Below are positions 8,978-16,185 of a stretch of DNA of 64,000 nt, piece after piece. The notes beneath the pieces were generated by a model. It was not told the DNA's origin. It did no database searches and worked only from the letters and a program-made list of their open reading frames with translations. Each line of letters starts with the position of its first letter. The first letter of the stretch is position 1. Location: NCBI GenBank assembly GCA_036489775.1, contig DASXFC010000058.1, positions 124,001-188,000 of the forward strand, written 5' to 3'. The DNA is from Bog-473 sp036489775 (lineage in GTDB: Bacteria > Actinomycetota > Acidimicrobiia > Acidimicrobiales > RAAP-2). Both the position numbers and the translations under genes were made by a program.

Positions 8978-10243
8978 ATGACGACCGGGAATGACACCAT
9001 CGATCAGGCGGATGGTCACTACACCATCATCACGGCCGACAGCCATGCGGGAGGCAGTCACGCGGCCTATCGGGAGTACCTCGATCCCAGGTATCTCGAG
9101 GACTTCGACGCCTGGCGGGCCAAGTACAAGAACCCCTTCAAGGACCTCGGTGACAACCGCCGCTTGCGCAATTGGGACAACGAGATGCGCAACAGTCAAC
9201 AGGAAGCCGATGGCGTGGTGGGTGAGGTCGTCTTTCCCAACACCATCCCTCCTTTCTTCCCAAGCTTCGTGCTGTTCGCTGCTCCACCCAAGCCCGAGGA
9301 CTACGGGCACCGCCTGGCCGGGGTGCGGGCGCACAACCGCTGGCTGGTGGACTTTTGCGGCGAATTTCCCGACCGCCGGGCTGGCATAGGGCAGATCTTC
9401 CTCAACGACATCGACGACGCCATTGCCGACGTGCGCTGGATCAAGGAGCACGGCTTGCGCGGCGGGCTCTTGCTGCCCAACGTCCCTCCCGACGTCAAGT
9501 GGGTGCGTCCCCTCTACGACCCGGCCTACGACCGGCTTTGGGAGGTGATCCAGGACCTCGAGATGCCCATCAACATCCATGGGGGCACCGGAGCGCCCGA
9601 CTATGGCGACTACCCCTTCGCCATGCTCTTCTACATCAACGAGGTGACGTTCTATTCGCAGCGCCCCTTCGTCCAATTCGTGCTGGGAGGGGTGTTCGAA
9701 CGCTTTCCCCGCCTCAAGTTCGTCATCACCGAGACCCAGTGTTCCTGGGTGCCGGAGCTGCTCGGGACCCTCGATGCCACCATCGACCGGATCCGCAAGA
9801 CGGGGCAGACGGGCGAGATCCGTTATGGCGATGAGCACCGGCTCGACCACCTAGCCAGCGAGTACTTCGCCCAGAACGTGTGGATGGGAGTCAGCCAGCC
9901 CCGGCCCGCTGATATCGCGGTGCGGGATCAGATCGGAGCCGAGCGGTTCATGTGGGGGAGCGACTATCCCCACGACGAGGGGACGTACCCCTTCACCCGT
10001 GAGACCCTGCGCCAGGTGCTCCCCGGGATCGCACCCGATGAGAAGCAGCGGATCCTGGGGGAGAACTGCGCCAAGCTCTACGACTTTGATTTGGCCAAGC
10101 TGGCCCCCTTGGCCGTGCAGTTCGGCCCGACGGTCGAAGAGCTTGATGAGCCCTTGGACCGGCTCCCCGAGCATCCGAACGACGCGCTGCTCAAATCTGT
10201 CGAAACGGCTCGCCGTGGCCCAAGAAGCGGCCGACGGAGTTAG
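8978..10243 (+). CDS. Amidohydrolase-2 (ACMSD-like) metal-dependent hydrolase
   Basis: This is a 421-residue amidohydrolase-2 enzyme. Metal and active-site marks are ITADSHAGG at strand 1 (D-x-H), INIHGGTGAPDYG in mid-barrel, FVITETQCSWVP, and WGSDYPHDEGTYP with the late Asp. Relatives include 2-amino-3-carboxymuconate semialdehyde decarboxylase and other decarboxylases; the reaction here is unknown. ATG8978 is preferred over ATG8954 because GGAGAGGGGGA at 8956-8966 sits about 11 bases before it. The 3' end overlaps the convergent peptidase gene. Confidence 0.82.
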   Translation: MTTGNDTIDQADGHYTIITADSHAGGSHAAYREYLDPRYLEDFDAWRAKYKNPFKDLGDNRRLRNWDNEMRNSQQEADGVVGEVVFPNTIPPFFPSFVLFAAPPKPEDYGHRLAGVRAHNRWLVDFCGEFPDRRAGIGQIFLNDIDDAIADVRWIKEHGLRGGLLLPNVPPDVKWVRPLYDPAYDRLWEVIQDLEMPINIHGGTGAPDYGDYPFAMLFYINEVTFYSQRPFVQFVLGGVFERFPRLKFVITETQCSWVPELLGTLDATIDRIRKTGQTGEIRYGDEHRLDHLASEYFAQNVWMGVSQPRPADIAVRDQIGAERFMWGSDYPHDEGTYPFTRETLRQVLPGIAPDEKQRILGENCAKLYDFDLAKLAPLAVQFGPTVEELDEPLDRLPEHPNDALLKSVETARRGPRSGRRS

Positions 10244-10989
10244 AGCGCCCGGGTCTCCACCTCGATCTCGACGGCACCGTCCCCATCGCCGTCACCGGTA
10301 CGGCTGATGAACCAGGTCTTCTTGCCCTCCACCTCGGTGAAGCCGTACTGCAGATCGGTTCCGAAGAAGAGGATGCCGGTGCCGTTGTCGGTGGCATAGC
10401 CGTCGGGCAGCACGCCCTCGGCGATCAGGCGCTGGGTCAGTGGCCGGCGTTCTGCCTCGGCGTCGTAGTGGGGGCTGTGCGAATAGGGCAGGAAGGCCAG
10501 CCCGTTGGTCACGGGTTGCAAGGGTAGGCCGAACGAGTCGGTCGTCCCCCCGATGTGCCAGCAGATGGCCCCGGCCGAGACTCCGGCCAGGACCACGCCG
10601 GCGTCCCAACACTCGCGCAGGATGACGTCGATCCCATGCAGGCGCCACAGCGCCAGCAGGTTGGCCGTGCTCCCGCCCCCGACCCAGATGATGTCCTGGC
10701 TCAGCAGATGGCCCCGCATGTCCTTCCAGTTGGGCATGACGAAGAGGTCCAGGTGCGAGCTGATCATGTCGGCCTTGGAGAAGGCGTTGTGCATGGTGGC
10801 CGTGCGCGCCGGGTCCTCGCCCCCCGCCGTGTTGATCATGCAGACCCGGGGGTGCTCGCCCGCATGGGCCAGTTCGGCCGCCAGGGCGAACACCTTGCTG
10901 GGCTTGATGTTCGACATGTTGGTCGGGTCGTCCGGTTCGGGCGCGAACCCCGACGACGTGGCGAGGATGGTGGGTTGGTCGGCTGCCAT
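10240..10989 (-). CDS. Peptidase E-like serine peptidase, family S51
   Basis: This is a 249-residue cytoplasmic peptidase of the PC clan. The nucleophile elbow is GVSAGAICWH with Ser138, preceded by IIWVGGGSTANLL, which is the usual oxyanion strand. S51 enzymes cleave N-terminal Asp dipeptides or, as cyanophycinases, beta-Asp-Arg bonds; the length fits the dipeptidase E branch. Paired with amidohydrolases it may act on short peptide or acyl-amino-acid products; that is inference. It is followed on the minus strand after the hydroxyacid dehydrogenase with a one-base gap, so the two are likely co-transcribed. Confidence 0.85.
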   Translation of the reverse strand: MAADQPTILATSSGFAPEPDDPTNMSNIKPSKVFALAAELAHAGEHPRVCMINTAGGEDPARTATMHNAFSKADMISSHLDLFVMPNWKDMRGHLLSQDIIWVGGGSTANLLALWRLHGIDVILRECWDAGVVLAGVSAGAICWHIGGTTDSFGLPLQPVTNGLAFLPYSHSPHYDAEAERRPLTQRLIAEGVLPDGYATDNGTGILFFGTDLQYGFTEVEGKKTWFISRTGDGDGDGAVEIEVETRAL

Positions 10990-10990
10990 G

Positions 10991-11974
10991 TCAGCCCTCG
11001 AGCACCTCAGGGTTCACGATGTTGACCGGCCGTGCCCCGGCCAGCAGCCGGCACAGGTCGTCGGCGATCATCTTGGTGTGATTGGCTTCGGTGTCGTAGG
11101 TGGCGCCACCGATGTGCGGTGTCAGCACCACGTTGGGGAGCGAGGTCAGCGGGTGGTCGGGGGCCAGGAATTCCCCTTCGAAGTGGTCGAGTCCCGCCGC
11201 GCCGACTTTGCCCGAAGCCAGGGCGGCCACCAGCGCATCGGTGTCGTGGATCTTGGCGCGGGCCGTGTTGAGGTAGACGACACCATCCTTCATCTTGGCG
11301 AAGGCCTCGGCGTTGATCATGCCGGTGGTCTCCTCGGTGACCGGGGCGTGCACCGAGATCACATCACTGCGCTCGAACAACTCGTCCAGCGAGACGGTAG
11401 CTTCCGGTGCGTACGGGTCGTAGGCGATGACCCCGAGACCGAGTCCGGTGGCCCGCCAGCGGAAGGCCCGGGCCACCGCGCCCAGGCCGACCAGGCCGAC
11501 CGTCTTGCCTGCCATCTCCCAGGCCCGGTAGCGCTGGTAGGGGATGGTGCCGTCGCGGTAGATCTCGCCCGCCCGCACATCCTTGTCGGCGTCGATGAGG
11601 CCACGGGTGCAGGCGAACATGAGGGCCACCGCCAACTCGGCCACCGCGTTGGCGTTGCGCCCCGGAGCACGGAGGACCGGCACGCCGGCTTTGGTCGCCG
11701 CCGGTACGTCGACGTTGTTGGGGTCGCCCCGGCAGCTGGCCACGGCGATGATGGGCTGCTCGTAGAGCTCGGTGCCACAGACGTCGCTCTCGACCACGAC
11801 GATATTGGCCCCTTCGGCCTTGACCCGCTCCGCCAGCTGCTGCGCGTTGTAAATCCGCAGGGTGGGCTGATCGAGCCAGGAGTCGAGCACGAGATCGGCC
11901 AATTGATGCAACAGGTCGAGTCCGGGCCCACTCACCGCAGCGGTGACCAAGGCCTTCGGGCGCGGCGTACTCAT
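10991..11974 (-). CDS. D-isomer-specific 2-hydroxyacid dehydrogenase
   Basis: This 327-residue enzyme resembles 3-phosphoglycerate dehydrogenase and glycerate dehydrogenase but lacks an ACT domain. The NAD-binding GLVGLGAVARAF turn is central; catalytic Arg, Glu and His are represented by VYLNTARAKIHD, the following acidic helix, and LTPHIGGATYD. The family reduces 2-oxoacids or oxidises D-2-hydroxyacids. It is divergent from the FGGY kinase with 36 bases between starts and lies upstream of the peptidase gene, so a shared control region is likely. Confidence 0.88.
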   Translation of the reverse strand: MSTPRPKALVTAAVSGPGLDLLHQLADLVLDSWLDQPTLRIYNAQQLAERVKAEGANIVVVESDVCGTELYEQPIIAVASCRGDPNNVDVPAATKAGVPVLRAPGRNANAVAELAVALMFACTRGLIDADKDVRAGEIYRDGTIPYQRYRAWEMAGKTVGLVGLGAVARAFRWRATGLGLGVIAYDPYAPEATVSLDELFERSDVISVHAPVTEETTGMINAEAFAKMKDGVVYLNTARAKIHDTDALVAALASGKVGAAGLDHFEGEFLAPDHPLTSLPNVVLTPHIGGATYDTEANHTKMIADDLCRLLAGARPVNIVNPEVLEG

Positions 11975-12010
11975 CGCATCATTCCTTCCGGGAGGGACTG
12001 GTGGTCAATA

Positions 12011-13426
12011 ATGGCGGATCATGACACGGATGTCAGATTCGTGAAGAGGCGGTCCGGGGGGATCACGGTCGGCGTCGACATCGGCACCACCGCGGTCAAG
12101 GCCATCGCCGTCGACGAGCAGGGCAACGAGATCGGGCGCAGCCGGGTGCCCCACAAAGTGCTGGCCCCCGAACCACACGTGCTGCGCCACGATGCCCGCC
12201 GGGCCTGGCGGATCGGGCCGAAGAAGGCCTACGACGACGTGGTGGCCCAGCTGGGTGGTGAGTCGGTCGACGCGGTGGCGGTGGCCGCCATGGTGCCCTC
12301 GCTCACCGCGGTGAACCAGGCCGGTGTGCCCACCCTGCCCGGGCTGCTCTACGGCGATACCGAGGGTCGCCGGCCCGAGGGGGCGCCCAACGATCTCTCC
12401 CTGGGCGCCATGCCCGACGCCGAGGGCTTCCTGCGTTGGGCCGTCCGTTCGGAGCCGCAGGCCCGGGGCTATTGGCCGGCGCAGGCGGTGGCCACCCACG
12501 CCCTGACCGGCACCCCGGCCGTCGACACCGGCGTCACCGCCTCGCTGGGCATGCTGCACTCGATGGGGAAGTGGAACACCCCGCTGCTCGAGGAGTTCGG
12601 GGCCTGCGAGGCCCAGATGCCGATGGTGACCCACATGGGCGCAGCCGGCGGCACCATCCCCGGGACCGACACCGTGTTCACCGGGGGTTCGATCGACGCC
12701 TTCTGCGACCAGATCGTCTCGGGTGCTTTCGAACCCGGCGACGTGCTGGTGATCTTCGGGGCCACCCTGATCACCTGGGCCATCACTACCGAGTGGCTCA
12801 TGGTGCCCGGACTGATCAGCTACCCGCACACCACGCCCGATCGTTTCATGATCGGTGGGCCCTCCAATGCCGGCGCGCTGTTCGTCGACTGGGCCCGCCA
12901 GCTCTTGCGCGGCACACCCAAGCCCGGTCCGGGCCGGGAGGAGCTGCCGCACCGGATCGGTCGGCCTGATCGGGTGCCGGTGTGGTTGCCCTACATCCGC
13001 GGGGAGCGGACGCCGTTCGAGGATCACTCGCTGCTGTCCAACATCTACGGCTTGGACATCGGCACCGATGGGGCCCAACTCGAGCGGGCCGCTTTCGAAG
13101 CCAGCGGCTTCGTGGTGCGTCGCTTGGTCGAGATGTCCGGGGTCAGGCCCCGTCGCATTGTGGCCAGTGGGGGTGGTTCCCGGGTCACCGCCTGGATGGC
13201 GGCGGTGGCCGACGCCACCAACCTCCCGGTCGAGGCGGTGGCGGGGGCGGACGGTGGAGCGAGAGGTGCGGCCTATCTGGCCCGCCTGGCCGCAGGACTC
13301 GAGACCTCCCTCGAGGGTTCCGCTCGCTGGGCCTCTATCGGACGGTGCATCGAACCCGATTCCGACTGGGTCGGGCCGACCGACGAGCGCTACCGGCGCT
13401 TCTGCGACTTCGGTACTGGAAAGTAG
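12011..13426 (+). CDS. FGGY-family carbohydrate kinase (xylulokinase-like)
   Basis: This 471-residue kinase phosphorylates a sugar or polyol with ATP. Seen are the N-terminal phosphate loop VGVDIGTTAVKAI (residues about 20-32), a second actin-fold phosphate segment GGSIDAFCDQI, and the C-terminal adenosine loop RRIVASGGGSRVTAWM. The frame is open far upstream, but only ATG12011 gives a family-like N-terminus. The substrate cannot be told from the sequence; the adjacent hydroxyacid and zinc alcohol dehydrogenases make a polyol or sugar acid plausible. Confidence 0.85.
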   Translation: MADHDTDVRFVKRRSGGITVGVDIGTTAVKAIAVDEQGNEIGRSRVPHKVLAPEPHVLRHDARRAWRIGPKKAYDDVVAQLGGESVDAVAVAAMVPSLTAVNQAGVPTLPGLLYGDTEGRRPEGAPNDLSLGAMPDAEGFLRWAVRSEPQARGYWPAQAVATHALTGTPAVDTGVTASLGMLHSMGKWNTPLLEEFGACEAQMPMVTHMGAAGGTIPGTDTVFTGGSIDAFCDQIVSGAFEPGDVLVIFGATLITWAITTEWLMVPGLISYPHTTPDRFMIGGPSNAGALFVDWARQLLRGTPKPGPGREELPHRIGRPDRVPVWLPYIRGERTPFEDHSLLSNIYGLDIGTDGAQLERAAFEASGFVVRRLVEMSGVRPRRIVASGGGSRVTAWMAAVADATNLPVEAVAGADGGARGAAYLARLAAGLETSLEGSARWASIGRCIEPDSDWVGPTDERYRRFCDFGTGK

Positions 13427-13430
13427 GAGT

Positions 13431-13508
13431 TCAGCCGCCGGCCAGGACGGCGACGTCGTCCCAGGCTTCCCAGTTCTCGATGCGGCTGGCGTACTCGACC
13501 TTGATCAT
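13431..13508 (-). CDS. Candidate small ORF (25 aa) after the zinc alcohol dehydrogenase
   Basis: Twelve bases beyond the alcohol dehydrogenase stop, and in the same frame, an ATG opens a 25-codon frame (MIKVEYASRIENW... ending VLAGG, TGA). Nearly every codon ends in G or C, as in real genes here, and the peptide mixes charged, aromatic and small residues. No ribosome site is visible, so it would depend on coupling or rare read-through of the TGA. It could equally be the leftover end of a decayed gene. No function is assigned. Confidence 0.3.
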   Translation of the reverse strand: MIKVEYASRIENWEAWDDVAVLAGG

Positions 13509-13520
13509 GTCGGGGCGTGC

Positions 13521-14759
13521 TCAGCCGTTGGGGGTGAACGCCACTTTCAAGGCACCGCTCGCACCCTGGCGGGCAACGGCGGTGAGGGCAGACCACCACT
13601 CTTCGAGGGGGAAGCGGTGCGTCAGCATGGCCGAGATGTCGATGCGTCCGTCCTGGACGAATTGGAGGTAGTGCGAGATGGCGTGCTTGCGTTCACCCTC
13701 GAAGTCCTCGAAGCCGAAGGCGTTGGATCCGACCATGGTGAGTTCCTTGAAGTAGATCGGCGTCGACTCCCAGCGTTCTGGAGTGGCCACCCCGGTGTAG
13801 ACGAGCTTGCCGCGCTCGGCCAGCACCCGGACATCGACTTCGAGGGTCTCCCCCTTGGCGATCGTGTCGTAGACGACATCGATGTGTCCGGGGTGGGTCA
13901 CCGGAAGCCCGTCGAGCGGGGTGTGCAGCGGTGCCCCCGACCACTCGGCCAGCGCTTCGACCAGCGCCAGGCGGGGCTCATGGGTGAACACGGCTGCGGC
14001 GCCGAAGTGCAGGGCCATCTCGCGCTGGGCGTCGAACCGGGCGACCACTCCCACCTCGACGTCGGGGTAGAACGAGCGGAGGATGGCGACGCTGGTCAGC
14101 CCGAGGGCGCCGGCGCCGTAGACCAGTACTCGTCCGCCACTCGGCGGGGGATGGCGAACGATGGCGTGGAACGACACCGCGAAGGGATCGGCCAGCACGG
14201 CAGCCTCGTTCGAGATGCCATCGGGGATCGGGATCAGCATGGAATCGTGGGCAGCCAGACGTTCGGCCCAGGCGCCGGGGGCGCCGGTGAGGACCCCGAG
14301 GTGGACGCCCGGACCCAAATCACCCTTGGTGAAGCTCCAGCACATCGACAGCTCGCCGGCCTGGCAGGGTGGGCAGAGCGGGGTGATTCCCCGTGGTGCG
14401 CAGCTGAGCCACGGGTTGAGCACTACTCGCTGCCCGACTTCGAGGCCTCTGGCCTTGGGGCCCAGCGCAACCACCTCGGCCACTACTTCGTGGCCGGGCA
14501 CGTGCGGGATCGAGGAGAAGGCGGCCATCGGGTTGTCGATATCGCCAGTGGTGAAGTCGCCCAGCACCAGCTTCGATTCCGAACCGCAGATGCCGGTGAG
14601 GATGGGCTTGGTGATGACCCAATCCGGTCGAGGCATCTTGGCCTCGTCGATGTCATGCAGGCCGAAAGGCACGTTGGCCAGCATTCTCTCGAGCTCGTCC
14701 GTCGGAGTCGGCCGGACCTCGTCCGGTGCGGGCGCCGCTCCGAACACCAGTGCCTTCAT
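13521..14759 (-). CDS. Zinc-dependent alcohol dehydrogenase (MDR superfamily)
   Basis: This 412-residue MDR enzyme has catalytic-zinc residues C58 and H90-E91 (PGHE). C120, C129, C132 and C140 are spaced like the structural-zinc lobe, though longer than usual. The cofactor segment LVYGAGALGLTSVAIL is a Rossmann turn. It should oxidise an alcohol or polyol with NAD(P)+. The ATG overlaps the stop of the upstream SDR gene as ATGA, so they are translated together. Confidence 0.87.
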   Translation of the reverse strand: MKALVFGAAPAPDEVRPTPTDELERMLANVPFGLHDIDEAKMPRPDWVITKPILTGICGSESKLVLGDFTTGDIDNPMAAFSSIPHVPGHEVVAEVVALGPKARGLEVGQRVVLNPWLSCAPRGITPLCPPCQAGELSMCWSFTKGDLGPGVHLGVLTGAPGAWAERLAAHDSMLIPIPDGISNEAAVLADPFAVSFHAIVRHPPPSGGRVLVYGAGALGLTSVAILRSFYPDVEVGVVARFDAQREMALHFGAAAVFTHEPRLALVEALAEWSGAPLHTPLDGLPVTHPGHIDVVYDTIAKGETLEVDVRVLAERGKLVYTGVATPERWESTPIYFKELTMVGSNAFGFEDFEGERKHAISHYLQFVQDGRIDISAMLTHRFPLEEWWSALTAVARQGASGALKVAFTPNG

Positions 14760-15559
14760 GCCTGCGCCTCCTTGGCATTCGCCTGCGCGTTCATCGCTCG
14801 CATCCCGTCCAGGAAGGTGTCGATGTCGGTGGTCTTGAACTCGATCACGGCTTTCATGTCGGGGATGTAGTGCTCGAACTGCTCGCTGTCGATGACATCG
14901 GCCATGGCGCCGGCAATGGACTCGGGCGATTCCTTCGGCCCGTCGAAGATCGGGTCCTCGTTGTCGGGCTGGTCCCAGATCTCGGTGTCGATGGCACCGG
15001 GCAAGATGAGCTTGACCCGCACGCCGGTGCCGTCCAGGTCGATGGCCAGGGACTCACTCCACCCGGCCAAGGCGAACTTCGAGCCCGAGTAGGCGGCTTC
15101 ACGGATGATGCCCAGGCGGCCTCCCAGGCTCGACACATTGACGATCGTTCCCGAGTGGCGCTCCAGCATCCGAGGCAGCAGGGCCAGCGTGATGGCCACC
15201 GGGGAGAAGTAGTTGATGGTCATCGTGCGCTCGACCTCCGCCATGGTCAGGCGGATGGCATGGCGACGCATGGGCACGGCGGCGTTGTTCACAATGACGT
15301 CGAGGCCGTCGTAGTGATCCCAGATGGCCAGGGCTAGATCGGCCGCCGCCTGCGGATCGGCGAGGTCTGCCGCCCAACGCTCTGAGGCTGGAGAAGTAGC
15401 GCGGCACTCGGCCAGCACCTCATTGAGGCGGTCTTCCCGGCGGGCCACCAGCGCCACGGTGTCGCCTCGGGTGGCCAGTTCCTTGGCCAGGGCAGCCCCG
15501 ATACCAGAGGAGGCTCCAGTGACCAGCACCGTGCGACCCCGCGCTGGCGCTGCGCTCAT
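14756..15559 (-). CDS. Short-chain dehydrogenase/reductase
   Basis: This is a classical 267-residue SDR. TGASSGIG at residues 14-21 binds the cofactor, NNAA at 91-94 is the structural motif, and S143/S144, Y157 and K161 form the catalytic set. R40-R41 after strand 2 suggests NADP(H) preference. It is the first gene of a two-gene operon with the zinc alcohol dehydrogenase and marks the right edge of the catabolic array, before the tRNA genes. The substrate is unknown. Confidence 0.88.
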   Translation of the reverse strand: MSAAPARGRTVLVTGASSGIGAALAKELATRGDTVALVARREDRLNEVLAECRATSPASERWAADLADPQAAADLALAIWDHYDGLDVIVNNAAVPMRRHAIRLTMAEVERTMTINYFSPVAITLALLPRMLERHSGTIVNVSSLGGRLGIIREAAYSGSKFALAGWSESLAIDLDGTGVRVKLILPGAIDTEIWDQPDNEDPIFDGPKESPESIAGAMADVIDSEQFEHYIPDMKAVIEFKTTDIDTFLDGMRAMNAQANAKEAQA

Positions 15560-15675
15560 GATGGCGATCTACCCCCCGGTGTCAGCTCGGGCTCCAGCTT
15601 CGTCACAAAATGTTCTGCAAGTCGGTGGGGGACTCGCTGCGTCCGCTTTCACGTCGCATCGGTCCCACCCTTCGG

Positions 15676-15750
15676 GGTGAGCGAGGGGTCTCGAACCCCC
15701 GACCTCCAGGACCACAACCTGGCGCTCTAACCAACTGAGCTACGCCCACC
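15676..15750 (-). tRNA. tRNA-His (GTG)
   Basis: Read on the minus strand, the segment folds into a full cloverleaf. The anticodon loop is TTGTGGT between CCAGG and CCTGG, the T loop is TTCGAGA, and the acceptor stem is GTGGGCG/CGCTCAC. An extra 5' G at 15750 pairs with the discriminator C at 15676, the hallmark of tRNA-His. The 3' CCA is not encoded. It is divergent from tRNA-Arg. Confidence 0.95.
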
Positions 15751-15780
15751 GAGGGGGACAAGTGTGGCACACCGAGAGGT

Positions 15781-15846
15781 GGCCCTCAGCAGCCTCTGGG
15801 CAGCCATGACCAACATCGGCAAACCGATATGCGAGGCTTGAGGGCC
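15781..15846. other. Nested inverted repeat between the divergent tRNA genes
   Basis: Arms 15781-15796 and 15833-15846 are complementary apart from a 2-base bulge (GGCCCTCA then AGCCTC against GAGGCTTGAGGGCC). A 5-bp ATCGG/CCGAT stem with a CAAA loop lies inside at 15815-15828. The element fills most of the 105-base gap holding both tRNA promoters. Confidence 0.45.
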
Positions 15847-15855
15847 GCCATGTTG

Positions 15856-15931
15856 GCCCCCGTAGCTCAGCGGATAGAGCGATGGGCTTCTAACCCAAGG
15901 GTCGCAGGTTCGATTCCTGCCGGGGGCGCCA
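15856..15931 (+). tRNA. tRNA-Arg (TCT)
   Basis: This is a full cloverleaf with acceptor stem GCCCCCG/CGGGGGC, D arm GCTC...GAGC, anticodon loop CTTCTAA (anticodon TCT) and T loop TTCGATT. The terminal CCA at 15929-15931 is encoded. A repeat element begins four bases after its 3' end. Confidence 0.95.
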
Positions 15932-15935
15932 CTGT

Positions 15936-16143
15936 GATGTCTCGAGACATCGGAGACCGGGTCTGCGGGCATCGTAGACCCGGTCTCGTGGCTTTCGGGA
16001 ATGCGCTGGTAGTCCTTGGTCGTACCGGCCACCCGGTCCGCAGATCCGTCTCGATGAGGAGACGACCCATGACCACGAGGAGACCTCTCCGCGAGCGGTC
16101 TCCTATGTCTCGACACATCCGCCCGCCAGCGGTCTCTTATGTC
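15936..16143. mobile_element. Transposase-less inverted-repeat element (MITE-like or IS remnant) beside tRNA-Arg
   Basis: A 24-base left end (15936-15959) matches the reverse complement of 16096-16119 at 22 of 24 positions. The left end opens with the perfect 16-bp palindrome GATGTCTCGAGACATC. The 14-mer CGGTCTCCNATGTC appears inverted at 15946-15959 and directly at 16096-16109; a close copy lies at 16130-16143. No transposase gene is present. Multiple GTCTC-type sites at termini recall IS481-like ends, which is an inference. It lies directly after tRNA-Arg, a common insertion place. Confidence 0.5.
15953..15987. repeat. 12-bp perfect inverted repeat
   Basis: GAGACCGGGTCT at 15953-15964 is the exact reverse complement of 15976-15987, with an 11-base loop. 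It lies inside the element described above and could also end transcription of tRNA-Arg, although no T-run follows. Confidence 0.6.
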
Positions 16144-16185
16144 ATGAACTGACGCACCGCGCCGGCACTCCGGGGAGCGGGTCGG

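Noticed and set aside
10505..12010. Upstream extension of the FGGY kinase frame by about 500 codons
   Set aside because: It lies antisense to the peptidase and hydroxyacid dehydrogenase genes and has no family similarity; ATG12011 gives the normal N-terminus.
15936..16143. A complete insertion sequence
   Set aside because: No transposase reading frame lies between the repeats; only a remnant or MITE is supported.
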